NCBI GenBank assembly: GCA_021203365.1 | Contig: JAJQBI010000028.1 | Coordinates: forward strand, 1 to 51,686 | Origin: Clostridiales bacterium | GTDB taxonomy: Bacteria; Bacillota; Clostridia; Lachnospirales; Lachnospiraceae | Direction of reading: 5' to 3' | Length of the DNA stretch: 51,686 nt | Part shown: one piece after another, positions 1-7,828 of the stretch | Layout of the letters: each line of letters starts with the position of its first letter | Numbering within the stretch: the stretch's first letter is position 1 | Position numbers and translations under genes: made by a program | Notes under the pieces: model-generated | Database searches by the model: none | Seen by the model: the letters and a program-made list of their open reading frames with translations, nothing else | What the model was told of the DNA's origin: nothing

Positions 1-55
1 ATGATAAACTTACGAAAACGATTTAGAAAAAGCAGAAAGAAAGTACGTGGCGCCT

Positions 56-1069
56 ATGGCTTCTATGAAGGAAATCGCAAAACACTGTAATGTTTCCATA
101 GCCACGGTGAGCAAGGCTCTGAACGGCTATTCAGACATTGGAGAAGACACCAAAAGTAACATATTAAAAACAGCATCCGAGATGGGATATCTTCCCAATT
201 CCTCGGCCAGAGCACTGAAAACCAAACGAACCTATAATCTGGGAGTTCTGTTTGTGGACGAGGCCCTGAGTGGCCTGACCCATGATTATTTCAATCATGT
301 GCTGGAAAGCTTCAAAAATACCGCGGAGAGCAGAGGCTATGACATTACCTTCACCAGCGGAAATGTCTCCGGAAGGAGGATGAGCTATCTGGAGCACTGC
401 TGGTACCGGGGAGTGGACGGAGTGGTGATTACCTGCGTGGATTTTTACGCGGAGGAAGTACAGGAGATGATCCGGTCTGATATTCCGCTGGTTACGATTG
501 ACCATATCTGTGATGGAAGGATCGCAGTGGTATCCAATAATATTCTCGGGATTGAAGAGCTTGTATCCTATGTGATTGGCAGGGGGCACCGGAAAATCGC
601 GTATATCCACGGCGACGATACTTCGGTTACCAGAAACCGGCTGGGAAGCTTTTACCGCACACTGCAGAGATTTCATGTGGAGATTCCGGATGAATATGTT
701 TGCCAGGCACTGTACCGGGACGCGGATCTGGCGGCGGAAAAAACCGGACAGCTGCTGGATCTGCCGGATCCCCCAACCTGCATCCTCTATCCGGATGATT
801 ACGCGGCCATGGGCGGTGTCAACGAAATCCGGGAACGGGGATTTCGCATACCGGAGGATATTTCCATCGCCGGTTATGACGGAATCAATATCGCGAGAAT
901 TCTGGAGCCAAAGCTGACCACAATCTGTCAGGATACGAAGGCTCTTGGAAGAATTGCGGCGGAGCAGCTGATTGAACTGATCGAACACCCCAGAACCACG
1001 ATCATTGACAAGTATACCGTGGACGGAACTCTTTTTAAAGGCGCCTCAGTGCGGGACTTAAGAATCTGA
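56..1069 (+). CDS. LacI-family transcriptional regulator
   Basis: DNA-binding sugar-responsive regulator. The N-terminus carries a LacI-type helix-turn-helix (MKEIAKHCNVSIATVSKALN) followed by the hinge region (NSSARALKTKRTYNLGVLF), then a periplasmic-binding-protein-like effector domain to the C-terminus. Length, about 338 residues, is normal for the family. Start choice: GTG at 47, ATG at 56 and ATG at 65 are all in frame. I chose 56 because the purine-rich stretch at 32-43 is too close to 47. It lies 47 bp upstream of a sugar-binding protein gene in the same direction, so it probably controls the ABC operon that follows. The inducer cannot be told from the sequence. Confidence 0.9.
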   Translation: MASMKEIAKHCNVSIATVSKALNGYSDIGEDTKSNILKTASEMGYLPNSSARALKTKRTYNLGVLFVDEALSGLTHDYFNHVLESFKNTAESRGYDITFTSGNVSGRRMSYLEHCWYRGVDGVVITCVDFYAEEVQEMIRSDIPLVTIDHICDGRIAVVSNNILGIEELVSYVIGRGHRKIAYIHGDDTSVTRNRLGSFYRTLQRFHVEIPDEYVCQALYRDADLAAEKTGQLLDLPDPPTCILYPDDYAAMGGVNEIRERGFRIPEDISIAGYDGINIARILEPKLTTICQDTKALGRIAAEQLIELIEHPRTTIIDKYTVDGTLFKGASVRDLRI

Positions 1070-1116
1070 GGCGGCGGGAAGACGCAAAAACAGAATCAGT
1101 TAAAGGAGGCAGAAAC

Positions 1117-2466
1117 ATGAAGAAAAAAATGCTGAGTATCTTATTAACCGCGGCGATGGTAACCGGAATGTGTGCAGTTGCGGTTCCTGTTATGGCAGAG
1201 GAGGAAACTCCGGATAACGAGGTTACCGGCGATTCCTCTGCGGAGGATGCCTTCGTTGTATGGGGCTGGAATGACGACATCAAGAATATACTGGACGGCC
1301 CGTTTAAGGAAGCCTATCCGGAGGAATATGAACGGATCGTATTTGTAAATACCGGTGGTTCCGATTATTATCAGAGTAAGCTGGATCCCATTCTGGACGA
1401 TACCTCCAATGAGCTGTATCCGGATCTGATGGGCCTGGAAGTGGACTATGTACAGAAATACGTAAACAGCGACTGGGTTATAAGCGCCGCGGATCTTGGA
1501 ATTACGGAAGAAGATTACGGAAATATGTATCAGTATAACCTTGATCTGGGCACAGACGCAGACGGGAATGTAAGGGCCCTGTTCTGGCAGGCAACTCCCG
1601 GCTGCTTCCAGATTCGTGCAGATCTGGCGGAAAAATATCTGGGAACAACGGACCCGGATGAGCTGGCGGCCAAATTCGCGGATCTTGATACCATTATTGA
1701 GACCGCGAGAGAGGTTAATGAAGCCTCCGGCGGTACCTGCAAGCTGTTTTCCGGCTACGATGAGATTAAACGTATGCTGACCAATTCCAGAAGTGTAGGC
1801 TTCTATGACGAGAATGATGTAATCACTCTGGACGAGAACATAACCACTTATCTTGAAACCGCGAAGATTCTTTATGACGAGGATCTCACCTTCAATACGG
1901 ATCAGTGGGATGCGGACTGGTATGCCAATATGGATGGCGACGGTGAGAGCAGCAGTGCCGCTATCGCGTATTTTGGATGCCCCTGGTTTACATACTGGAG
2001 CCTGAGCGATACCTGGAAAGACAATACGATTCTTGTTGAAAGCCCCATCGCGTGCTACTGGGGAGGTACCGGACTTGCCGCCACCAGCGCCTGCTCGGAT
2101 ACAGAGCTCGCCGCACTTATTATAAAGTATATCACCTGCGATACAGAGGGTATGGTAGCCATTAACGCTTTGAATGCGGACTTTGTAAACAATACGGAAG
2201 CAATCTCCCAGATTATTGAGAGCGGCGCCTCTGCGGACGGCAACGGATATCTGTATTCTGAATCCGGACAGAATTTCATGGAATTCTTCCTGCCGCTGGC
2301 GGACAACCTGGACGCATCCACCGTTACCGCGGAGGATCAGACCATTCTGTCTCTCCTGGATACACAGACCAAGGCTTATGCTACCGGCGAAAAGGATCTG
2401 GACACAGCTCTGGAGGATCTGAAAGCCGCGATTCATGACACATATTCTTACCTGAGTGTAGAATAA
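1117..2466 (+). CDS. Extracellular sugar-binding protein of ABC transporter (family 1 type)
   Basis: Solute-binding protein of a carbohydrate ABC importer (MalE-like, CUT1 class), 449 residues. It starts with a signal peptide (KKKM, then a hydrophobic stretch to about residue 27, with a likely signal-peptidase-I cut after VPVMA before EEE). There is no proper lipobox: the only Cys nearby is preceded by TGM, which does not fit. That is odd for a Gram-positive binding protein, which is usually a lipoprotein. The mature part has the acidic, Trp/Tyr-rich composition typical of these proteins. Ribosome site AAAGGAGG lies just before the ATG. The operon continues with two permeases. Substrate is not identifiable; an oligosaccharide is likely for this class. 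Confidence 0.85.
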   Translation: MKKKMLSILLTAAMVTGMCAVAVPVMAEEETPDNEVTGDSSAEDAFVVWGWNDDIKNILDGPFKEAYPEEYERIVFVNTGGSDYYQSKLDPILDDTSNELYPDLMGLEVDYVQKYVNSDWVISAADLGITEEDYGNMYQYNLDLGTDADGNVRALFWQATPGCFQIRADLAEKYLGTTDPDELAAKFADLDTIIETAREVNEASGGTCKLFSGYDEIKRMLTNSRSVGFYDENDVITLDENITTYLETAKILYDEDLTFNTDQWDADWYANMDGDGESSSAAIAYFGCPWFTYWSLSDTWKDNTILVESPIACYWGGTGLAATSACSDTELAALIIKYITCDTEGMVAINALNADFVNNTEAISQIIESGASADGNGYLYSESGQNFMEFFLPLADNLDASTVTAEDQTILSLLDTQTKAYATGEKDLDTALEDLKAAIHDTYSYLSVE

Positions 2467-2478
2467 ACGAAACAGACT

Positions 2479-2555
2479 GCAGGGAATCCTGTGAATCCTC
2501 GTGCTGCTTCTTCTTTAGGGGGGAGCAGCACTTTCCCATTGAGGGCAGTCCCTGC
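2479..2555 (+). promoter_or_regulatory. Nested hairpin between binding-protein and permease genes
   Basis: Inner arms GTGCTGCT (2501-2508) and AGCAGCAC (2524-2531) are perfectly complementary. Outer arms GCAGGGA (2479-2485) and TCCCTGC (2549-2555) enclose them. No T-run follows. By position this is most likely an mRNA-stabilising or partial-termination hairpin that keeps the binding protein more abundant than the permeases, as in many sugar ABC operons (inference). Confidence 0.6.
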
Positions 2556-2588
2556 CAAAAGTGACCACGGACAGGAGGATGTGATGTT

Positions 2589-3557
2589 ATGAAAAAAAGG
2601 AAGAAAAAAGTAAATTACGGAAGATACGGCTATTATTTCATAGCGCCCTTTTTCCTTGTTTATCTGCTGTTTCAGCTCTGGCCGCTTATCAATACCTTTT
2701 ATTACAGCACTCTGAGCTATTATAAACGGAACGGGAGAGAGTTTGTTGAGTTTGCCGGCATTCAGAATTTCCTGAATATTTTCGGTATTACTGCGGGGGA
2801 ACGGGCCTATGTTCTCCAGTATCTGAAAAATACGCTGATTATGTGGGGCTGCAATTTTGTTCCTCAGATTCTGGTTTCCCTCCTTCTTGCCGTATGGTTT
2901 ACGGATCAGAAGGTAAAAATGAAGGGGACCGGAGCGATGAAGGTCATCGTCTATCTGCCCAGTGTCATCACAGCAGCATCCGTGTCTGTTTTGTTCAACG
3001 CGCTTTTTTCGCAGTATGGACCGATTACGCAGACCCTGAAAGACTGGGGGATTCTGGGAAGCAACTTTGACTTTATGTCCAGCACCGCCGGAACGCGGGG
3101 CCTGATTTCTCTGATTCTGTGGTGGATGTGGTATGGAAATACAACACTTCTTCTGATTTCCGGGGTACTGGGGATTGATCCGGGACTATTTGAGGCGGCG
3201 GAAATTGACGGTGCCTCCGGCTTTAAGAAATTCCGCTATATCACCCTGCCCCTTTTAAGGCCGATCATGCTTTATACTCTGGTGACCTCGGCCATCGGCG
3301 GTCTGCAGATGTATGACATCCCGGCGCTGTTTAACGTTCCGGAAACCGGACTGGTGGGGCTCCCGGACGATACGACCACAACAGTCACCATGTATATTAT
3401 GCGCCTGTATAACAGCGATGTGGGGAAAGCCGCTGCGGTTTCCGTCTTCCTTTTTGTAGTGACGCTGATTGTCAGTCTGCTCCTTTTTGCATCAATGGGA
3501 GATCGTGATGAAAGGCGCCTGAAAAAAGCACAGCGAAAGGCAGGTAGGAAACGATGA
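2589..3557 (+). CDS. Sugar ABC transporter permease (MalF/UgpA type)
   Basis: Inner-membrane permease, 322 residues. A basic N-terminus (KKRKKKVNYGRYGYYF) is followed by about six hydrophobic segments. The cytoplasmic coupling loop is visible as EAAEIDGASGFKKFRYITLPLLRP, the classic EAA motif that docks to the ATPase. Ribosome site AGGAGGA sits upstream of the ATG. Its stop overlaps the start of the next permease by 4 nt (ATGA), showing translational coupling. It forms a heterodimeric channel with that permease. No ATPase gene is present in this operon, so a shared MsmK-type ATPase encoded elsewhere is expected. Confidence 0.9.
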   Translation: MKKRKKKVNYGRYGYYFIAPFFLVYLLFQLWPLINTFYYSTLSYYKRNGREFVEFAGIQNFLNIFGITAGERAYVLQYLKNTLIMWGCNFVPQILVSLLLAVWFTDQKVKMKGTGAMKVIVYLPSVITAASVSVLFNALFSQYGPITQTLKDWGILGSNFDFMSSTAGTRGLISLILWWMWYGNTTLLLISGVLGIDPGLFEAAEIDGASGFKKFRYITLPLLRPIMLYTLVTSAIGGLQMYDIPALFNVPETGLVGLPDDTTTTVTMYIMRLYNSDVGKAAAVSVFLFVVTLIVSLLLFASMGDRDERRLKKAQRKAGRKR

Positions 3558-4426
3558 CGAAGGTAAAAACGAAAGACAATTATACCCGGTCCCTGCGGCG
3601 CCAGAGAATATTCCGCACGGTAATCAGCGTAATGTTCTGTGCCATTTCCCTGTTTCCGTTTCTGCTTCTGGTTATGAATGCGACCCGGACCTCCGACGCC
3701 ATCAAATCCGGAATTTCGCTGATCCCGTCCACTCATTTTCTGGAGAACTGGAGAAACCTTCTGGAAAAACAAAATGGAATGCAGATTACGCTGCAGAGGG
3801 CTACGCTGAATTCCCTGGCCATTACGGTTCCGGGAACCTGCCTGTCCGTGTATTTTTCCACGCTGACCGCCTATGGGATTCATGTGTATGATTTTAAATT
3901 CAAGAAATTTGCCTGGGCCTTTATTATGGCAGTTATGATGGTCCCAAGTCAGATTTCCATTATCGGTTTCTATCGCTTTATGCTGGATCTGGGGCTGGTG
4001 GATACATATATTCCGCTGATCATTCCGACGATCGCCACCCCCACAGTGGTTTTTTTCATGAAACAGTATATGGAAAGCTCGTTGTCCCTTGAGATGATCG
4101 AGGCGGCCCGGATCGATGGATCCGGGGAATTCCACACTTTCAACACGATCAGTCTTCCGATTATGAAGCCGGCGGTTGCGACACAGGCGATCTTTCAGTT
4201 TATCGCCCAGTGGAATAACCTGTTTACCCCTACGATTCTCCTGACCACGGATTCCAAAAAAACCCTGCCGCTGTTTGTGCAGCTTTTAAGCTCCAATCAG
4301 TTCCGCACGGATTACGGTGTGGTGTATGCGGCCCTGTTTGTAACGATTATACCGCTGGTGGTTGTTTACCTGATCCTTTCCAGATATATTGTGGCAGGTG
4401 TGGCCCTGGGAGGCGTGAAAGGGTAA
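3554..4426 (+). CDS. Sugar ABC transporter permease (MalG type)
   Basis: Second membrane subunit of the importer, 290 residues. About six transmembrane helices and the EAA loop EAARIDGSGEFHTFNTISLP near residues 178-197 identify the MalG/AraQ branch. The C-terminus ends with the family-typical ...GGVKG. The start overlaps the preceding stop by four bases. It is the last gene of the operon: a strong terminator follows 50 bp downstream. Confidence 0.9.
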   Translation: MTKVKTKDNYTRSLRRQRIFRTVISVMFCAISLFPFLLLVMNATRTSDAIKSGISLIPSTHFLENWRNLLEKQNGMQITLQRATLNSLAITVPGTCLSVYFSTLTAYGIHVYDFKFKKFAWAFIMAVMMVPSQISIIGFYRFMLDLGLVDTYIPLIIPTIATPTVVFFMKQYMESSLSLEMIEAARIDGSGEFHTFNTISLPIMKPAVATQAIFQFIAQWNNLFTPTILLTTDSKKTLPLFVQLLSSNQFRTDYGVVYAALFVTIIPLVVVYLILSRYIVAGVALGGVKG

Positions 4427-4475
4427 CCGGAGAGAAGTGAACTCTGAAAAGTACATATTATGTTTGACGGGACTT

Positions 4476-4518
4476 AAGGCCAGAAATGGAATGCAGGCGT
4501 TTCATTTCTGGCCTTTTT
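4476..4518 (+). terminator. Rho-independent terminator of sugar ABC operon 1
   Basis: Arms AAGGCCAGAAATG and CATTTCTGGCCTT pair perfectly over 13 bp (4476-4488 with 4503-4515), and the 3' arm runs into a TTTTT tract. Confidence 0.92.
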
Positions 4519-4565
4519 ATGTTTTCCTGTGAAGGCGGGTTCGCCGTATCGGAAGAACTGCGGTA

Positions 4566-4593
4566 TTGACATATCTGAATTTCAGGATAAAAC
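4566..4593 (+). promoter_or_regulatory. Possible second promoter upstream of the MITE
   Basis: TTGACA at 4566-4571 and TAAAAC at 4588-4593 with a 16-bp spacer. The spacer holds the inverted repeat CTGAATTTCAG (4575-4585), which could be an operator. The 194-bp repeat element now lies between this promoter and the kinase operon. Confidence 0.35.
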
Positions 4594-4623
4594 TTTTTTG
4601 TTTTTACATTATGCCGGAAAAAT

Positions 4624-4833
4624 GTTAATTAGTTACTATTCACAGCCGCTTCCCCTCACATGCGCAATCCCGCCCGCTGCGCGTGCTTTCTCGCTGCTTA
4701 CGCAGCTAAGATTGCTTATGTGGGGGAAGTGACTGATTCCATCCAACTTTGAGCAGGCAGATGGAACCTTATAAGTGAACTTAACGTTTCCATCTGCCTG
4801 CTCAAAGTCGGCTGTGAATAGTAACGTTAATTA
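4624..4833. mobile_element. MITE-like element with 17-bp TIRs and 8-bp target duplication
   Basis: A 194-bp element (4632-4825) begins with GTTACTATTCACAGCCG and ends with its exact reverse complement (4809-4825). The direct repeat GTTAATTA flanks it at 4624-4631 and 4826-4833, as expected of a transposition target duplication. It has no coding capacity. Inside are two more hairpins. One pairs about 4649-4669 with 4710-4729, imperfectly. The other pairs ACTTTGAGCAGGCAGATGGA (4746-4765) perfectly with 4789-4808. Folded, the element makes a three-way structure. It lies between the terminator of the first sugar operon and the promoter of the kinase operon. The parent transposase is not in the window. 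Confidence 0.75.
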
Positions 4834-4855
4834 TTAGATATTTCAAAAAGTCTTA

Positions 4856-4884
4856 TTGACAAGTATATAAATCACTGGTATAAT
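4856..4884 (+). promoter_or_regulatory. Main promoter of the (deoxy)ribose operon
   Basis: TTGACA (4856-4861), 17-bp spacer, TATAAT (4879-4884) preceded by TGG: a near-perfect vegetative promoter. Transcription should start near 4891. The -35 box is 22 bp beyond the end of the repeat element. Confidence 0.85.
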
Positions 4885-4891
4885 TGCACCA

Positions 4892-4905
4892 TGAAAGCGG
4901 TTACA
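4892..4905 (+). promoter_or_regulatory. cre box (CcpA operator)
   Basis: TGAAAGCGGTTACA matches the catabolite-responsive element consensus TGWAANCGNTNWCA at every position. It sits on the predicted transcription start, where CcpA bound with HPr(Ser-P) would block transcription. This implies glucose repression of the pentose operon. A LacI-family local regulator could bind a related site. Confidence 0.75.
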
Positions 4906-4938
4906 TTTTCAAAAAAATTGGAGAAAGGAGTAATGCGT

Positions 4939-5874
4939 ATGGGGAGTAAGATTACGGTATTTGGCAGTTTTGTCGTAGATCTGATGGCAAGGACGCCTTC
5001 CCTTCCGATTCCCGGGGAGACGGTAAAAGGATCCGTTTTTAAGATGGGTGCCGGCGGAAAGGGCTTTAATCAGTGTGTCGCAGCGCACAAGGCCGGCGCA
5101 GACGTGGTAATGAGTACCAAGCTGGGCAGAGATTCTTTTGCGGATGTTGCCCTTAATACTATGACAGAATTAAATATGCCGAAGGACTACATTTTTATTG
5201 AGGATGAGGCCTCAACCGGCATTGCGCTGATTCTCGTTGATGAGAATACGGCGCAGAATGAAATTGTCATTGTGTCTGGCGCCTGCGCCAGAATTAATGA
5301 TGAGGATATTGCCAGGGTTGCTCCGCGGATCCAGGAGTCGGAATATGTGCTGATGCAGCTGGAAGTCAATCAGGATGCCAACGAGAAGGTGGCAAGGCTG
5401 GCGAAAGACGCTGGTGTGAAGGTGATTATTAACACAGCTCCTTATCAGGAAGTCAGTGATGAATTCCTGAATGGAAGTTATCTGGTTACTCCGAATGAGG
5501 TGGAAGCCGAACTGATGACCGGTGTGCATGTAGATGACCTGGAATCTGCCTCTAAAGCAGCTGAGGTTTTCCGGAGCAAGGGCGTTGAAAATGTATTGAT
5601 AACCCTTGGCGGAAACGGTGCGTTTGTCTCATCTGCTGGACGGGAGGAAATTATTCCGGCCTATCATGTCAGAGCCGTCGATACTACCGGTGCCGGTGAC
5701 GCGTTTAATGGCGGTCTGTTAGCTGCGCTGTCGGAAGGAAAAACGTTATGGGAGGCTGCCGCATTTGCAAATGCGCTGGCTGCGCTGTCTGTGCAGAAGA
5801 TGGGTACGACACCTTCAATGCCGACTCGTGAAGAAGTTGATACTTTTATCAGGACAAATAAAAGTGATTTTTAA
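4939..5874 (+). CDS. PfkB-family kinase, ribokinase/deoxyribokinase type
   Basis: Phosphorylates a pentose at O5 using ATP. It shows the PfkB signatures: GAGGKGFNQ near the N-terminus and the C-terminal DTTGAGDAFNGG holding the catalytic Asp and anion-hole Gly residues. Start set at 4939: ribosome site AAGGAG ends 8 nt upstream. The earlier in-frame ATG at 4891 lies at the predicted transcription start within the cre box. This gives 311 residues. The N-terminal substrate motif reads GSFVVD where ribokinases usually have GSxN(A/M)D. The missing Asn and the overall look (VDLM, DTTGAGDAF, QLEV) recall deoxyribokinase DeoK as I remember it. Ribokinase remains possible. First gene of an operon with a mutarotase and importer. 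Confidence 0.85.
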   Translation: MGSKITVFGSFVVDLMARTPSLPIPGETVKGSVFKMGAGGKGFNQCVAAHKAGADVVMSTKLGRDSFADVALNTMTELNMPKDYIFIEDEASTGIALILVDENTAQNEIVIVSGACARINDEDIARVAPRIQESEYVLMQLEVNQDANEKVARLAKDAGVKVIINTAPYQEVSDEFLNGSYLVTPNEVEAELMTGVHVDDLESASKAAEVFRSKGVENVLITLGGNGAFVSSAGREEIIPAYHVRAVDTTGAGDAFNGGLLAALSEGKTLWEAAAFANALAALSVQKMGTTPSMPTREEVDTFIRTNKSDF

Positions 5875-6156
5875 AAGGGACTGCCGGGAAACGACATAAT
5901 TTCAGGGATGCAGGTTTCCAAAGCAGCCCATCGACAGAAGGGAGGTGTTCGCATATACCGGGTAACTTACAGGTAACCGAAAAAGTTCAGATTCAGTTTT
6001 TTCAGATTTCTTTGGCACAGAGATGAAAAACTGACGTCTGCCATTGCCTGACCTCCGAGCGGCCGAATGACCATATTATATGCTAATAACAGCGCGTGGT
6101 CAAGCAAAAATAGCTGAAAAACTACAAGCAATATTTCGAGAAAGGAGATCCTGATT
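5875..6156 (+). other. Intergenic region between kinase and mutarotase genes
   Basis: No terminator and no intact gene was seen. A strong ribosome-site-like AGAAGGGAGGTG (5936-5947) has no ORF behind it. A direct repeat GGTAAC...GGTAAC follows near 5959-5978. It may be the remnant of a lost gene. Confidence 0.35.
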
Positions 6157-6600
6157 ATGCTAAGAGGTATCCCCACTGAGATCAGCCCCGATCTGCTGCA
6201 CGCGCTGGCCTGCACCGGACATGGCGATCTGATAGTGATTGCCGATGATTTTTATCCCCCTTACAGTAAATCCCCCAATGCCATTACGGTATTTAGCAAG
6301 GGAAATACGGCGGGGGAAATGGTTGATGCGATTCTGAAGCTGGTTCCTCTGGATGTGGACTATGTGGATCACCCTGTTTTGCACATGATTCCTGATGCGG
6401 ATTCCGGTGTCACAATAGAAGGGTCCAAGGCCTGGGAGGATGTATTTAAGGCGGTGGAATCCAATGGCTACAGCAAAGAATGCATCGGAACAATTGAGAG
6501 AAGTAAATTCTACGAAATGGCGGCCAGGGCGGCGGTAACCGTCTGCACCAGCGAACGCCTGCCCTACGGATGCTTTATCCTGCAAAAAGGCGTTTTATAG
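6157..6600 (+). CDS. RbsD/FucU-family sugar mutarotase
   Basis: Catalyses interconversion of sugar anomers or ring forms so that imported sugar matches the kinase. It has 147 residues, close to FucU (about 140). The N-terminal catalytic His lies in GHGD, and the C-terminal block ERLPYGCFILQKG resembles FucU (ERAKYGNILLKKG) more than RbsD. It is preceded by a 282-bp gap after the kinase, but has its own strong ribosome site (GAAAGGAG). The substrate cannot be fixed. In this context (kinase upstream, ribose-type importer downstream) a pentose is more likely than fucose. Confidence 0.85.
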   Translation: MLRGIPTEISPDLLHALACTGHGDLIVIADDFYPPYSKSPNAITVFSKGNTAGEMVDAILKLVPLDVDYVDHPVLHMIPDADSGVTIEGSKAWEDVFKAVESNGYSKECIGTIERSKFYEMAARAAVTVCTSERLPYGCFILQKGVL

Positions 6601-6665
6601 AAGAATACCTGAAATATGAATGTTACAGTATATAAGAAAATGAAGTTTTCAGAGGAGGAAACAAA

Positions 6666-7718
6666 ATGAGGAAAAAATTTGCGTTGTTTCTGGCTGTCGC
6701 AATGACGATCAGTACTGTTACGGGTTTCACAACTGCCAGCGCTGCTGAGGAAGAGACCTCTGCGGACGGCGGTACATACAGCATCATTTATCTGACCCCT
6801 TCCACCGCTTCGGATTTCTGGTCTCAGGTTGAAACCGGTATTCAGCAGGCTATGAAGGATTATGAAGAAGAGCTGGGCATTACCATAGAATACCAGAGCA
6901 TGGGCCCTGCGGAGGAATCTGACGCAGAAGGTTATGTTGAAGCATTTGAAAATGCAATCGCTGCGGCTCCGGATGCCATTGTCACTGCGACTCTGAATAT
7001 CGACCCGACGGTTCCGAAGGCAAAGGAAGCTACGGAGGCCGGCATTGTTCTGAATTTTGTAAACTGTGGACTTGGTCTTGGGGGCGAAGGTACCTACGCT
7101 GAATATTATAATGAATTCTATTACTGCTCAAATACGACCATTGGTGAACTGGCAGCCGAAGCTTTCCTGGATGCCATGGATGCCGCCGGTATGTCCACGG
7201 ATTCCGGTGTTATAGGTATGCAGATGAATATGGAAAATGCCGCACTGGATTACAGAATGCAGGGATTTGCGGATTACATGGCTGAGAATGCCCCGGATCT
7301 TACACTGACAGATATTCAGTATAATGGCAATGATTCTGCAGATGCGCAGACAGATGCCGAGGCTACTATTTCCGCTTATGGGGATGAGCTGATTGGAATT
7401 TATTCCGGCAACAATGTAACCTGCGACGGCGTTATCGCTGCGCTGCGGGCGGCCGGTATGTCAGAAGGCTTTGTTTCGGTTGGCGTTGATTCGGACGATG
7501 TAGAAATAACGGCTTTGAGCGAGGGCTATCTGTCCGCGATCATTGTACAGGATGCCTTCACACAGGGCTACTATTGTATGGAGAATGCGATTCTGACGGT
7601 TGTTAATGGTGAGAATCCTGAGTCTGAGCAGGAAGTAAATGTTCCGCCGGTTATCGTTACAAATGACAATATTAATGATGATGATATTGTGTTTATGATG
7701 TCTCCGTATGTACAGTAA
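6666..7718 (+). CDS. Sugar-binding protein of ribose-type ABC transporter (RbsB-like)
   Basis: Periplasmic-binding-protein type 1 fold, 350 residues, receptor of a CUT2 (ribose/xylose) importer. The signal peptide (MRKKFALFLAVAMTISTVTG) ends in TASA|AEEE. There is no lipobox Cys, so as with the other binding protein in this window it appears to be released by signal peptidase I. The mature part opens with YSIIYLTPSTASDFW, the usual first beta strand and sugar-stacking region, and contains a hinge-type GVDSDD segment late on. Ribosome site AGAGGAGG precedes it. ATPase and permease genes follow. Confidence 0.85.
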   Translation: MRKKFALFLAVAMTISTVTGFTTASAAEEETSADGGTYSIIYLTPSTASDFWSQVETGIQQAMKDYEEELGITIEYQSMGPAEESDAEGYVEAFENAIAAAPDAIVTATLNIDPTVPKAKEATEAGIVLNFVNCGLGLGGEGTYAEYYNEFYYCSNTTIGELAAEAFLDAMDAAGMSTDSGVIGMQMNMENAALDYRMQGFADYMAENAPDLTLTDIQYNGNDSADAQTDAEATISAYGDELIGIYSGNNVTCDGVIAALRAAGMSEGFVSVGVDSDDVEITALSEGYLSAIIVQDAFTQGYYCMENAILTVVNGENPESEQEVNVPPVIVTNDNINDDDIVFMMSPYVQ

Positions 7719-7762
7719 GCTTAAGTTTCGTTTACTATTACTAAAAACCTGAACACACATTA

Positions 7763-7808
7763 AGCAAACGGGGCTCTGTGGAATCAAAGCCACAGGGCTC
7801 CGTTTGCT
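7763..7808 (+). promoter_or_regulatory. Strong intercistronic hairpin after the binding-protein gene
   Basis: Arms AGCAAACGGGGCTCTGTGG and CCACAGGGCTCCGTTTGCT pair over 19 bp with two G-U type pairs and an 8-nt loop. It lies between the binding-protein and ATPase genes with no T-run after it. It probably acts as an mRNA stabiliser or attenuator that sets subunit ratios. It also rules out the earlier ATG at 7778 as a good start for the ATPase. Confidence 0.75.
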
Positions 7809-7828
7809 CTGAAAAGTGGGGTGTAAAA

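Noticed and set aside
164-988. Long minus-strand ORF inside the first LacI gene
   Set aside because: It is antisense to a clear family member and its translation has no recognisable motif.
7778-7828. Earlier ATG for the RbsA-like ATPase
   Set aside because: It lies inside a 19-bp hairpin without a ribosome site, and the extra residues are not family-like.
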